Shown here one piece after another: positions 41,184 through 52,960 of a DNA stretch of 64,000 bases. Every line of letters begins with the position of its first letter. Positions within the stretch are counted from its first letter, which is position 1. Origin of the DNA: Trichobilharzia regenti (taxonomy: Eukaryota; Platyhelminthes; Trematoda; Strigeidida; Schistosomatidae); assembly GCA_944472135.2 (NCBI GenBank), contig OX235263.1, forward strand, positions 29,255,379 to 29,319,378, read 5' to 3'. The notes below the pieces were generated by a model, which worked only from the letters and a program-made list of their open reading frames with translations, did not search any database and was not told the origin of the DNA. The position numbers were made by a program, and so were the translations under genes.

Positions 41184-42228
41184 AAAGTCAATCTGAACAA
41201 AGAATATTCTCCTCAATAATTTCTCTTCAGGTTCTTACAATTATAAAATATAATATTTGTGGTCGTCACAATAATGGCCAGTTATGTGGCGGATACATTT
41301 TTAACGTAGAATAACAGACTAGTAATGAGGTGTCAAAATAGATAGTCGTATTTGTAAAATGAGAGACAATGGTGGTGATTAGTCATAATAGATTTGTAAA
41401 GTGTGGGGTAGAAAAATTGACAAGTCATTTCAAGGTTATAAAACGTATCAGGTGAGTGGCTAGTACAAAGCGGTATGTATTAAACCAGAGATAATAAGAC
41501 TGCAATGAGAGGTTCATCATAAAATAGCGAACGTGTGAAACGAAACAGATGGAGGCATATGTTGAGAGAAGAGATATTATCACCAGTAACAAGTTCGGAT
41601 AGTATAAATAGAAAATTCGACAGTACTGGGAGAATGTTTGGATGAAGGGTATATATTATGAGGAATATTAATAATAATAATTGTAATAATAAATATTATA
41701 ATAATAAGCAAAGGGAAAAAATGACCAAACGGGTTAAGGAGGAGAAGCACTCTTAATGAAAAGAAGAATCATCAGTCCAAGTTTGGTCACGGTAAAAATC
41801 AACGTCTGGACGTGTTCGTTTTGGATACAAAGTTACAGTTTAGTCGACCTTACTGCAACAGCATCAGCTATGTGTAGGAGACGTAAGCGAATCATCAATC
41901 CAAGTTTGTCAATTTTCCTACCTCACACTTTACAAATCTATTATGACTAATCACCACTACAATTGTCTCCCATTTTACAATATTTTGTATTTGACTTAAG
42001 TCTAGCATGTTTGTCACACAAATATGACTATTTATTTTGACACCCCATAACTGATCTGTTATTCTACGTTAAAAAATGTATCCGCCGCATAACTGGCCAT
42101 TATTGTAACGACAACAAATATTATTATATTTTATAATTGTAAGAACCTGAAGGGGAGAAATTATTGAGGAGAATATTCTTCGTTCAGATTGACTTTTAAT
42201 TCATGATATGGGAATATTTCAAATTATT
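41184..42228 (-). mobile_element. PLE insertion with long inverted arms and tiny coding remnant
   Basis: Inverted arms of about 250-290 bases (41,184-41,430 and 41,905-42,199) share, for example, aatctgaacgaagaatattc and gtatccgccgcata on opposite strands. Between them is an extra arm part (41,431-41,560, equal to the 47.8 kb unit) and a minus-strand remnant of the PLE C-terminus (plus strand acgtgttcgttttggataca at 41,808, counterpart of CIQNEHVQ). A 5' tail of about 30 bases lies on the right at 42,200-42,228, as expected for minus orientation. Confidence 0.78.
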
Positions 42229-42241
42229 AAAAATTATTTTA
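42229..42241 (+). repeat. Target-site duplication, right copy
   Basis: Exact partner of 41,171-41,183. Confidence 0.72.
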
Positions 42242-42964
42242 CTTTTCAATAACTCATACACTTTTCTGGTGATAGGTGTTTAATTTCTGTATTCAGTACG
42301 GTTAAATCTAATCATTTGACCTATATTTGCATGTATACACCCTGATATAGCTTGAATTTTCAGCCTGATATTCGTTTACCGGTGGTTATTATTCGCATCT
42401 AGAGGTTTTACTTCTTCATATGATGCAAAACGAGGTATTACATGAAACTCAGATATAACAGGAACCGACAATTTTAACAATGTGTAAAACTGAATATCCA
42501 CATTCAAACTGAAATGTGAGGTTCACATTCATCAAAAATGATATGCATCACTACCTATGATAAATGTAGGTGATCAAATTAAAAACCTTGTATTAATATG
42601 AGGTTATAAAATCACACCATTGTAGAACGCATAACATTAACAATGAAGGAGCCTTTTTTTTAACTATAACAGATTACAGTTTTCACTAGTGTTTAGGACA
42701 TTTGAAATTAGTTATGCAATAAAAATTACCGGGTGAGATTACACGCAACTAAGTTTGATAACGTAATAAGGACAAAAAAATGAATATATTTGACAATAAA
42801 AATGTACGGAGAGAAAGAGCAGGAGTTCCCGTAACACTTGTGGAACTAATATGTTTGGTTTAACAGTTGTGACATAAACGTGTTTCTTCCTCCAGTGTTG
42901 TGGATTCGGGCTACGTGGATACGGAGGACAAATTATTGAATGATGTAGATAAATTTAACGTAAA
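42242..42964. other. No recognisable gene or repeat
   Basis: Nothing seen. Confidence 0.4.
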
Positions 42965-42975
42965 TGATTAAACAC
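42965..42975 (+). repeat. Target-site duplication, left copy
   Basis: tgattaaacac, repeated exactly at 43,368-43,378. Confidence 0.72.
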
Positions 42976-43367
42976 TGATTACAGGATTTCATCATGAGCT
43001 GACATTGGTTAAAGAACCATTAGAAGGCCTGGGAGTAATGGACAGCTGCTTTGTCCCAATTCGGGACTCTTCAGCGGTTCGAATCCATAACCTTCCCAAT
43101 ATAAGGCCAGCTTGTAGACCATTAAGTCTCTGGGACCCCATCCAGTGGCAAGCCCATGAATTCTAAAATCACGACAGAGTGCGACCACTAGCCAATGTCT
43201 TCGGCAAGTATTTGTCCTGACGGCCTACCTGCTGTACCCTACTGGTCACGACTTCCCACTAGAACCACAGGTTACCTGCCTGAATATGGCCAGTCTCCAG
43301 TGAGCATGATGATGAGCTCATGATAAAATTCTGCAACCAATCAGTCAAATCCTCACAAATCAATACT
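42976..43367. mobile_element. Asymmetric foldback of family B hammerhead retroposon
   Basis: A nearly full minus-strand unit (42,976-about 43,300: tail, ribozyme, decayed head, body to aggttacctgcctgaatatgg) is followed by a short plus-strand tail (43,308-43,367: gatgagctcatgataaaatt to aatcaatact). The two outer ends are again the same tail inverted, and one 11-base duplication encloses both. Confidence 0.75.
43033..43078 (-). ncRNA. Hammerhead ribozyme, family B, mutated core
   Basis: Minus strand: CTGAAGA and stem II GTCCC/GGGAC are kept, and the palindromic ACAGCTG-type stem III is nearly intact, but GAAA has become AAAG. Predicted inactive. Confidence 0.6.
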
Positions 43368-43378
43368 TGATTAAACAC

Positions 43379-44804
43379 CGAACTTGTACCTTGAATATGA
43401 AGACCTAAATGCATAGTTCTTGTTGTTGTAAGAATATACTTTTCGTCGCGCTTCCGGACTTCTTGTTCTTCTTCGTGCGCTTCAGTGTGTCTCAGTGGTT
43501 GGTTGGTCAATGTGTGTGCTGTTTCCTGTTTTATACGTGAAACTGCTCCCCAAGGTCCAGTTGTCCTTACAATTTGTAACGACCATAACCAACTCGTTGT
43601 GCTCTGAACACAGGGGAGCTATCTTTGCGTCCTACTGTGTAGCTGACAAGGCTTCCTTAAGTAAATCTCAGTCACAAAATGCTCTAAAGACAGCAAAAAA
43701 ATGATTATTTGTCGATAGATTTGTAGTTGCATTCAAAAAATATTACATCAAAAACTCAACAATGCTTCACTGATGCTGTTGGGCAGCTGTAAAGTTCGTC
43801 TAATTTTCTAAGCTCAAAACAAGTACTATAGAAAAAAATTAGTTAACTGAAATTCAACCGTAAAAAGTACCTTAGAATCAAGTGGAATATTTCCAACAAG
43901 GCAGGATCAAAACTTTATCCATAGGTATCACGCACCAACAACTCCATGAAGACAGTCAAAGGTCAGAATGACCTGTATTCACTCAAACAAAATTACATCT
44001 CAAAACAATTCATCATCAATACATCACACTACCACAAAGAGAAGAATTAAAATTAGAAGTCAAAAACAAAGACAAAGACAAATAATACGGATAAGGTCAA
44101 CGTATGATATGAAATGCAAATGTCAGGACAGCGATATCCAGTCTGGGATAAAAAGGTTAAATATAAACTGTTTAAATAACTATGTCCACTATAAATCTGA
44201 TGAGTGGATAAATCTTTCTTTTATGCCAGACGAAATATTCTGAAATGGAAGAAAAGTAAACGAGTATTTAAAAAAATACTGGATCATTTCAGTAGACAAA
44301 TGTTATGACGTTCAAACAATGTAAGCTTTAAGGCTTAAAGTACAGGAGAGTTCTCATAAGAAGCAGGAGTTTAGCATCATAGGAAGCTTATCATATGATA
44401 TAATCGAACTTTCTTAAATTGTTTTTAGCGCACAGTTTCATTTAATATATAACTTATTATGCATTACCTCTCTAAGGAAATGTAGGATAAAAGAGGTTTA
44501 CGGTTGTTTGTAATTCACTCCACTGAAATGATCCAACTGTTTATATATGGTACAAGCTGTATGTACCAATCACCCTATGACATTTGAAAACATAATATTT
44601 GTACTAATCACGGTTTTTTTGGTTGACTATATGAATTACAGTCGTCATTATTTCAACTGGCTGATGTGTTGAAGCATTAAAACAATCCACTTGTGCAAAT
44701 ACAATTTAAACTAGCCGAGTGACTTTAGTTTTCTGAGTGATAAATGTAACGTGATCTCTTCCCTTCTTGTTTATGATAATTTTCCTTTTATGTTTCTGTT
44801 GTCC
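43379..44804. other. No recognised gene; basic frame of unknown nature
   Basis: Frame 43,968-44,243 (91 codons) contains the Lys/Arg-rich KRRIKIRSQKQRQRQIIRIR and no recognised domain. Frame 43,495-43,704 is likewise unexplained. The rest is AT-rich. Confidence 0.35.
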
Positions 44805-45180
44805 TCACTCAGTACTCAAGATCAGATGGCTGGCCAGAAAAGATCAGGAACAGGGATCTCTGGCAACAAGCGAACCAACCAGGAACCGATTGTGAAACAA
44901 ATAGGCAGGAAGAAATGGAGATTGATTGGCTGGCCATACTCTGAGGAAACCATCAAGTGACATCACTAGACAAGCCATTGCTCGAGTGGAACCCGGTTGG
45001 GAAGCGGCGGCGAGTTGGTCGTCCGAGAGTGGGGTGACTTGGAGGAGGTCATGTGAAGAGGAGATGAAAGCGTGTGGTCAGACTTGGAGCCAGGCGAAAA
45101 CTCTAGCAGAGAACCAAACGTAATGAAAACGCGTGGCTGAAGCCCTATGTTCCTGTAGGAATTAAAGGAAATAATAATAA
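44805..45180 (+). mobile_element. RTE-type retrotransposon, 3' end
   Basis: Plus strand from tcactcagtactcaagatca to the AAT tail. It holds the blocks QEPIVKQIGRKKWRLIGWPY and, in a second frame, AGHTLRKPSSDITRQAIARV and EEEMKACGQTWSQAKTLAEN. 5'-truncated. Confidence 0.75.
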
Positions 45181-46082
45181 TATAATATGTTTCTGTTGTC
45201 TGAGTATAACTCACTGTATTATGACGCAACTTACTGTCTACATATTATGAACTCATTAATTTTTTGTCTTGATTATTCAACTCTCTTTAAAGATATCTAT
45301 AACTTCTTTTAGAATTTTTAAATTTCTGTGTATCAGTGACATAAGTGTGATTCCTGAGTACTTTTATTACTTCAGAGTCTCCTATTAACCGATATCATGT
45401 GGTCTTTGAAAAAAGCTTTGCAAAATTTCTCTGTGTATATGTTTAATAAATTTTTTATAAGTTGTATCTGGCTGACTAAGAAATGGACAAAGTAGAATCG
45501 TATCACCTCATTTAGCTCAAAGCGTTTCTATTTTACTTTATCTTTTAAAAACTTTCTTGTTTCATTTTTAGAGCTATTAGTCTACATATCATAGACAGTT
45601 TATAAAAGAAGATCAGGTATTGTTTAGCTGAAAATCACGCCATTCATTTGTTCGGAAGAACTATGCTTTATGTAAACAACTTTTAGTGAAAAACGTCTAT
45701 TTGCGATGGACTTATGTTCATTGTGATAAACTTGTGTTAACCCATCATTTTTAAAACTAAGAATGCATTACATAAATACGAACTGAGAAATGAATTGCTC
45801 GTCAAAGGGAAGTTACAGCTCCATTCGCCAATGCCCCATTTGATGGCATCAGAAAAATACCAGTGGCATTTGTGATATAATAACATATATATAATATAAT
45901 AAGCATGTTGGCTATTTATCGTAAAGAGACAAAGCAGTGGTGTTTGGAATTTGGACTGATACATATCACCGAGATGAGGTTGGATTTTAAGTTCTAAATT
46001 GCAAACCATCATACAAATGATGTAATTAGATATTTCAACCAAATCTATAAATCAAGTGATATAAAAATTTTAGGAAATCATG
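45181..46082. other. No recognisable gene or repeat
   Basis: AT-rich; a 101-codon minus frame at 45,737-46,042 has no motif. Confidence 0.4.
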
Positions 46083-46310
46083 AACTCAGTGATAAAACGC
46101 TCGCCAACCACGCACGTTGTCCAGGAGTCGATCCTCGCCTGACTCACTCCTAAACCTCGATAGGTCGGTTGTAGGACCAGTAAAGAGGGAAGGTTGGGCT
46201 TGTGGCTAGCAACTTCATCCATTAAAAATAAAAGCCACTGCTACCGAAACTTCAGAGCTCTACCTTGAAAACTTATGTTCCATTTAGGACGTAAAGGAAT
46301 AAAAAAGAAT
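46083..46310 (+). repeat. Chimeric SINE with tRNA-like head and RTE ends (family F)
   Basis: Head with ctcagtgataaaacgctcgc and B box caggagtcgatcctcgc, middle module aagagggaaggttgggcttg (the RTE 5'-UTR-like piece), then gaaacttcagagctctacct and an RTE-like 3' end acttatgttccatttaggac. The short 3' end could let it use RTE machinery. Confidence 0.6.
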
Positions 46311-47658
46311 AGGTGAACTCCACAATCAACCTTGTTAATTACCTAGGGGAAATGGTAAACACTTAATCTTTGCTTATCCGATAAATGTCTTAGAACAAGG
46401 TGTGTCTAAATGAAGGTTAGTCGAATCTTAAAATACATCCATAACTGAAAGACAGTCTTTTAAAGAGTGTTTAACTTTATTTTGTTTATTTATACTAATC
46501 AAAATTTATCTGTAAACATGAAGTAACTGAATATTACCAGTGAAGATGGATAAAATTACGAATAGATATCTTGTTCTTTTAAAGGTGGTGACTAACTTCT
46601 TACACAACTCTTCATTATGCGTGCCTATTTGTTGCTATTAACAAACAGAATTGGTAATGTAGAACAAATATTAGCTCTGGTTTTATGAGGGTGGATCAGT
46701 TAACTCCATTCTTCACATTCTGGAACATATTGTTTGCATACTGTTGTTTAGGTGACTGATGGTAGGCTTAAATTAACAAAGATTTTCGATGACTATGTTT
46801 GAATCACGTAACAGAGTCACAGTCTATTAAAAGCAATTCTGCACTGTACATACATCAAAACAGTCCATTAAGGATATTCATATTTTCTATTTAAAAGTAT
46901 TAATATGAAAGTAAAACAAGATGTATAGTGATGAAATTGAGGAAGTTTATGGTTCAGAATGTCAACCAGATTTTCAACTACGACTAGAACCACCCGACTG
47001 TCTACATGATATCTTTCCGAAAAATCAATGCCTCCAAGAGAGAGGAGACCTGTTTAAGTACACAAATATCATAAATATCTAGGAAAATAATGTGTATAAG
47101 GCAAAATTTAGTAGAATTGAGTAGCATAGTTTGTTATTTTACAAATGATATGTTGTGGCTGAAAAATACAGAAACCTTAAATTGAAATTTTGCGTTTGTA
47201 AAAGTTCATTGTATACTGTTTCTTTTGGCATACTTTCATTATTTCTGTATTTTTCCACAAGGATCTTTCATTTTTTTGTCCTGTTTGTAGCATTAATTAC
47301 CTGTTACTTTTCTACTCAAGATTCTTAAAGTAGATATAACACAAAATCAACTAATAATAAATTCTTGTCAGTAGCTCACGTCACACTTTAAATATCCCTT
47401 CAACTTCACTAAAGATATTTATTGACAAAGGAATTAGACATACGATTCTCTTAAACTTAAGAAGTAGTTTAATGTACATGCGAACGGAAATTTTTCAATG
47501 TTAAACAACTGAATACTGAACTAATTTAAGAAAGCGCTTAAATCAACAGGATCGTTACAAAATTTACTGAGTTGACCGAAAGATCTATTGCTAAAATAGA
47601 AAAAAGAACTTACTGAAGATTGTTCACAACAATATACTGAACAGTGAAGTTACTAAAT
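46311..47658. other. No recognised gene
   Basis: Mostly AT-rich. It contains one short frame with gene-like composition, listed separately. Confidence 0.4.
46921..47082 (+). CDS. Short acidic frame, unknown
   Basis: 53 codons from ATG to TAG: MYSDEIEEVYGSECQPDFQL, then RLEPPDCLHDIFPKNQC. The composition is less AT-driven than in other frames of this stretch. An upstream in-frame stop lies at 46,912, and an ag just before the ATG could be a splice acceptor. No family recognised. A host exon is possible but unproven. Confidence 0.15.
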   Translation: MYSDEIEEVYGSECQPDFQLRLEPPDCLHDIFPKNQCLQERGDLFKYTNIINI

Positions 47659-47670
47659 TGTCAAAAGAAT
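47659..47670 (+). repeat. Target-site duplication, left copy
   Basis: tgtcaaaagaat, repeated exactly at 48,112-48,123 around a solo PLE terminal unit. Confidence 0.78.
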
Positions 47671-48111
47671 AGTGTGAAATATTCCCATATTATGAATTAA
47701 AAAGTCAATCTGAACGAAGAATATTCTTTTCAATAATTTCTCTTCAGGTTCTTACAATATATGCCTCCACCTGTTTCATTTAATATATTCGTTATCTCAC
47801 TATGAACCTCTCATTCCAGTCTTACTATCTCTGGTTTAATACATACCGCTTTGTACTAGCCACTCACCTGACACCTTTTATAACCTTGAAATGACTTGTC
47901 AATTTTTCTACCCCACACTTAACAAATCTATTATGACTAATCACCACGACTGTCTCCCGTTTTACAATATTTAGTAGTCGATTTCAGCCAACTAGCACGT
48001 TTGTCACACAAATATGACTATTTATTTTGACACCCCATAACTAATCTGTTATTCTACGTTAAAAAATGTATCCGCCGCATACCTGGCTATCTTTATTGTA
48101 ACGACCACAAA
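47671..48111 (+). mobile_element. Solo PLE terminal unit (no coding sequence)
   Basis: Same family as 41,184-42,228. It starts with the 5' tail (gaaatattcccatattatga), then the arm end aatctgaacgaagaatattc, then jumps to the internal arm part (gcctccacctgtttcattta) and runs out along the arm to tattgtaacgaccacaaat. No ORF. A 12-base target duplication shows that it inserted as such and did not arise by recombination of a longer copy. Confidence 0.75.
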
Positions 48112-48123
48112 TGTCAAAAGAAT
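48112..48123 (+). repeat. Target-site duplication, right copy
   Basis: Exact partner of 47,659-47,670. Confidence 0.78.
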
Positions 48124-48811
48124 GTTTAGATACTAATTTGAATTAAAAAGGGCTTATACATGATGGTTTCTTTGAATATTGGAAAAATGTATTGTCCTAC
48201 ATCGTACAAACTCAAAGACAGCTTAATAGCATACAGTAAACCAGTCGGTACTCAAACAGAACTTCATTTAAGAAACATGGAAACACAGACGTGGTTTGAA
48301 GTTTACTTTGAAAAAATCAACTAACCAGACAAAAGGTAACAGATCGATCAAAGTTCGCCATCGTGGCACCAAAAATACCACAGTTTCCTACACATTGAAA
48401 TGTGATGCCAAAGTCTAATGTGACTTAGATCTTCAACCCTACTCTTAATAAGATAAAATTCAAAGGATTGGAGGTGTGTGTGGCTACATAAGTGTCTTTG
48501 TAACTCGTATATATATATATATATATACATAGATCACTTCTGAGTGAAGTTACTACCGGTGAAAATGTCTTGAAATAAAGCAACTATGGGAGTATTTCAG
48601 GGCCCTGAGAATTCCAAATACTTCGAAGATGCCGCGTGTTACAGATTTTTTGAATAATAGTACAATAACATTTGCTTTACACACTGTAAATGGAAACGCT
48701 TGATTCATATCTAGTCAGGTGACTTGATTATTTGTTCGGTATGATTTGTAGCATATGATGTAGTCTGAGTTCATGTTCATTACTTATTGATTTGCATAAC
48801 ACTACGGTTAA
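48124..48811. other. No recognised gene; a TA microsatellite
   Basis: A run of TA dinucleotides at about 48,509-48,526. Nothing else seen. Confidence 0.45.
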
Positions 48812-49118
48812 ATCGCCAAACAAATATGCAGGAGAAAGTGGAGATGGATTGGATACTCGCTGAGGAGACCGCTGGGTGACATCGCGCGAGCATCAGGCCA
48901 TTGCTTGAGTGGAACAGGCCGAAAGGGAAGCGGCGAGTGGGATGTCAGTGCAAGGGTGGGTGACATGGAGGAGATGGTGTGAAGAGGAGTTGAAGGAGTA
49001 TGGACTAACATGGATGCAGGTGGAAAGTACAGCAGAAGGAAGACAGAAGTGGCAAGTGGAGACGTGGAGTTGAAGCCCTATGTTCCACTAGGAACCCAAG
49101 GGAACAATAATAATAATA
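48812..49118 (+). mobile_element. RTE-type retrotransposon, short 3' end
   Basis: Plus strand from gccaaacaaatatgcaggag through agtggagatggattggatac to ccactaggaacccaagggaa and an AAT tail. It belongs to the subfamily with the cccaaggg-type end. Confidence 0.75.
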
Positions 49119-49845
49119 CGGTTAAATCGTACCTTTTTCATAACTATAACAGGTCAAATTTTTGAAATTTAATATTCACATATATCATGCCCATTTAGTA
49201 GTTATTGAATGCACTCGTTTGAAAACCTGCCCAGACAGTTAAATGCATAAATGAATAGATAAATAGCCCTTTAACTTCATTAATTCTAAAAGGTCCGAAA
49301 GCCTTTTGATTCACATAGTTTGTTTCACAAAGCAGTGAGCACTGTAGTTCTGAATGTCAGCAGTGCATTTTTGATGAGAGATAACATTGTGCGTCCACAT
49401 GTAAGCAAGTATCAGTTTTAAATCAATATGCTTTAACTTCATCATAAAACATATGTATATAATCACACTTGTCGTAAACTAAATTTGGATAATAAAACAC
49501 AGTTGATGAAAAAATCTATCGAAAATGCTGTAATGAAGACTAGCCTTTGCTAACTGCTTCCAGGTATCTGCAGGATTTACTTTTTATCTTTGGTAAGCAA
49601 ATAATTTATCAAAGACTAAGAATTTCATTATACAACACAACATTATTGTCATTTTATGTAAATAATCCTTTTCTAGGAGGAAATTACCATCCTCTGAACC
49701 TTTTAATATTTTCACCGATATGTAAAATGTTGTTTGACGAGTTTTAATTTTTGTAGTATTTTGTTTCCTGAAGTGGGGCTTCAGAAACACATTCCCATTC
49801 CACTGTTATCTGCAATCCTCTTAAGCTAGCTGTATGAATGATCAT
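49119..49845. other. No recognisable gene or repeat
   Basis: Two short overlapping frames (49,547-49,747 plus; 49,584-49,790 minus) without motif. Confidence 0.4.
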
Positions 49846-50064
49846 AAGCAGTCCTCTCATTCATATCACACTCAGATGTCCAACTCGCCTTTCTCTATTC
49901 AGGTTTAATTCGAGAGATAGCCTGACGCGCGAAGCCACTCAACAGTCTCCTCTGTGTTTGTACGATCCATCACAATTTACTTCGGGATACTCGTTTAGCA
50001 GTAGGTTCTCGATTAGTTCAATCTCAAAGTTTCTTGTTGCCAATTCTTTCTGACCTTTTGATTT

Positions 50065-50619
50065 TCAGTATCGATCAAAGTCAGCTGTTGATGAAAGTTT
50101 GCAACATGTTGTAAATGCTTTTTGTGATGCTCGCTCTAAGTTTCTGACCCATATAGACGAACTCATTTCATATTTGTGCTGAAAATTTGAATTTTGTCCT
50201 TTCTGCTGAGTGCTAAAGACTTCCAAAGTGATTTCAGACAGATAAAGGTATATCTTGCCTTTCCGATTCTGGCTGGCTTCGACATATCCATCCATTCCTC
50301 CTGTAGCTAAAATGGTGCTTCCTAGGTAAGTAAAGGGAGTTACCTCTTTCTCCTGTTGATTGTCACTGGTACTAATTGTTGGTGCTGTTGACTGGTTACC
50401 TTTATCAACTCCATCTTCTATGTGTTCACTTGGAGTCCTATCTTCACAGCCTACCTCTTCAACCAGTTTGTTGGTTTTTACCTGTAAGTTTTCGAGTGTG
50501 TGTGACATTGAACATAAGTCATCCAAGAAATCCAGATCTTCTAGACTCTTTTTATCGGTCCAACGTATTTCTGTCTTCCCCTCCCTGTGCACAGCTGGAC
50601 GCATAATCCACTCCATCAC
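50065..50619 (-). pseudogene. RTE reverse transcriptase motif C and downstream region
   Basis: A 184-codon frame: MMEWIMRPAVHREGKTEIRW, then SLEDLDFLDDLCSMSHTLEN with the catalytic box as FLDD, LQVKTNKLVEEVGCEDRTPS, EVTPFTYLGSTILATGGMDG and ASQNRKGKIYLYLSEITLEV. The second and third positions that matter (the two Asp) are retained. Upstream RT sequence is in other frames with motif-A-like remains near 50,820. Confidence 0.78.
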
Positions 50620-51949
50620 GATTAATAATACTCATCGGTGATAATAGACAGTCGTTTTATACTCCAGTATTCACTTCAAAGGCTTCTCTCAGTTTTCCAC
50701 TGTGGATCAACTGGCACGTGACACTAGCCGATAGCTGTCGAACAAGGCTGAGAAAGATATGAGGCACTCTACAATGTCAAACTAGTTTCCAAATCACTTC
50801 GTCGTCAGTGCTGTCGAAGGCGTCTTCAAAGTCGATGAAACTGAGTTAGAAGTTTGACTGCAATTTTATGCTTTGTTCTATGATGGGCATGCCTAGAGTT
50901 GCAATTCGATCAGCATATTATTTGCCTTTCTTGCATCCAGCTTATTTTGAGGCCGCGGAGTTCTGTATTCAGTGCATCTTATATTCTCTCTAGGATGATG
51001 TGGTTAGAGGCTTTGCTTGATGTGGACAGGAGCATGCTTCTACGCCAGTTATTTCAGAGGTCGAAGTCACCCTTCTTTAGTAGCTTGATAAGGTAGCAAG
51101 CCTTTTTCCAATCAGTAGACACCATTCCTTCATTCCAAACGTTTTGCAATATTGGCGTCAGATTATCCTCTGTGGTATCAGCGTCCGTTTTTAGTGCCTC
51201 AGATCTGGTCCCGCCGCCTATCCAGACTTCCGTAGCTTGATTGTTATAAAGACTTCTGCTTTTGTTGGAGGGTTGGTGTCCACTGGTAATTCAGTGGCTG
51301 TTTGTGGTATTCCTGGACGAGTTACAGGTGATGGTTGATTAAATAGTCCTTTGAAGTGATCTGTCCATTTTTCTTTACTTTTTAGTAATTACGTTTCCTT
51401 GACCAACTTTATTTGCTCCATCTGCGTTGACCTCTTCCCAGATAGCAGCCTGCTTATCTGATATAATTTTTTGAGGTCTGTTTTACCTGCATCCTATTCA
51501 GCTTCATATGCCAGTGTGTCGTAGAATTGTCGTTTGTCTTTTCTGGCACTCTTCCTCACTTCTTCATTCAGTGCAGTGTCCATTGAACTCAGCTTCTCCT
51601 TCTGTTGTTCGTCTTGGCATTGAATCATCTTCTCTTTCACCATCCTCCTCTCCTCGATTAGCTTCCAGGTGGTGTCCGTTGACCATCATTCCTTTTCTTG
51701 TCTCTTCCTTCTTCCTAGAACAGTTGTACATTTTTCCCTGAATATCGTTTTCAGAGAGCTCCAATGTTCTTTCACACAGGTTTCCTCAGTGATGTCATGT
51801 AGTGCATGTGACTTTGCTCTCATCTGATTTGTAGTGAAGGTATCCCTTGTAGTTTTGTCCTTCAATTTCTGAATGTTGAACTTGAGTTGTGTTCTGTCTC
51901 CAGTTGTTTTCATGGATTTCAGCTTCACCTTGAAGTTCCTTGAACTAGA

Positions 51950-52673
51950 TGATGGTCTGAGCCTACATATGCTCTCCTTCTCGACTTTGTATCCAGTAGG
52001 CTGGTGGCGTTTCCACTTCCTTGAGATTGATATAAAATCTATTTAGTTTGTGGTATGTCTGTCAGGCGAAATCCACGTTGCTTTGTGTATATCTTTGTGT
52101 TTCTACACGCTCCCTCCGATCACCAAATCATTGAAATCCTAAAAGTGCGCAAAGAATTCTGCATTCTCATCCATTTCTCCGAGAGTTTCCTGAGGCACGA
52201 CGAGTGCTCCTGCCGTATTGTCTGGCCCAAATCAGCCTGACATTCATAAGGTTCATTAAGATCTTTGTGTCGTATTTGGCTTTCGTGCAGTCCATTACTC
52301 TTTACATTTGTCTGTAAAGTTCGCTCTTCTTCTCTTGGTTTGAGTTGTCTGCAGGTGTGTAGCACTGCATGATGGTAACCTTCCTACCCTTTGAGTTGAA
52401 TTTTGCCGTCATTATCGTGCAGGTGGAGACTGGTTACCACTGCATAAGAGTTTTAGCTTCTGTTGGTGACATCGTGATAGACAGTGCCTCGGTCTGCTTT
52501 TGGTTGTGGTCTCGGTGATCGGAGCAAATTATCGCCTCTACTGTTGACAATCTGGATAGTTCACATCCATTCCATCTGACCTCACAGATTTCTAGCAATC
52601 CTATAACGTATCTCCTCATTTGATTGACAACCTTAGAAGCTTTCCCAACCGGTTTCGAATGTCGTAGAAACAT
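51950..52673 (-). pseudogene. RTE endonuclease (CFDP2-like) domain, broken
   Basis: First piece 52,434-52,673: FLRHSKPVGKASKVVNQMRR, then YVIGLLEICEVRWNGCELSR with the Glu of the LxxxEVRW motif of apurinic-type endonucleases, and HNQKQTEALSITMSPTEAKT. Later pieces (52,120-52,365 and on) give the GDFN-type region in broken frames. This domain would nick target DNA for priming. Several frameshifts make it nonfunctional. Confidence 0.7.
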
Positions 52674-52960
52674 TCCACGTCCACGAGCTTATTTTAGGTT
52701 TCAACGAAAGAAGACACGTCTGCTGACAAGGTTCGGAGGGTTTTAACCATCCTCTGTCATTTCGTCTTTCTGATTCCAAAGAAGGATAAGTTCATTTTTA
52801 TGTTCTGATTGTATTTTGAAATTTCTGCAGCAACTAGATTGATCTTTCGGAGCATAGTGGTTAGCCCTAAGCTCGATCTTCCCTCCTTTTGTTGGCCTAG
52901 GACCAGCTAGGAAACTAGTGAACTAGTGAGTTTGGAGAGATTTTCCTGTTCACGAACCTA

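Larger units (their letters stand above)
49846..52960 (-). mobile_element. RTE-type retrotransposon, nearly full length but decayed
   Basis: Minus strand. From its 5' side: 5'-UTR-like module (52,960-52,870), endonuclease domain (52,673-about 51,950), spacer (51,930-51,560), reverse transcriptase (about 51,480-50,500), C-terminal region (to about 49,850). The final tail is missing. At about 3.1 kb it is the longest element of the window. Frameshifts and stops are spread throughout. Confidence 0.78.

Noticed and set aside
41184..42228. A DNA transposon or MITE, because of long terminal inverted repeats
   Set aside because: The interior contains a PLE C-terminal remnant, the target duplication is 13 bases, and a one-sided tail lies outside the inverted repeat. 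This is the PLE layout, not that of a TIR transposon.
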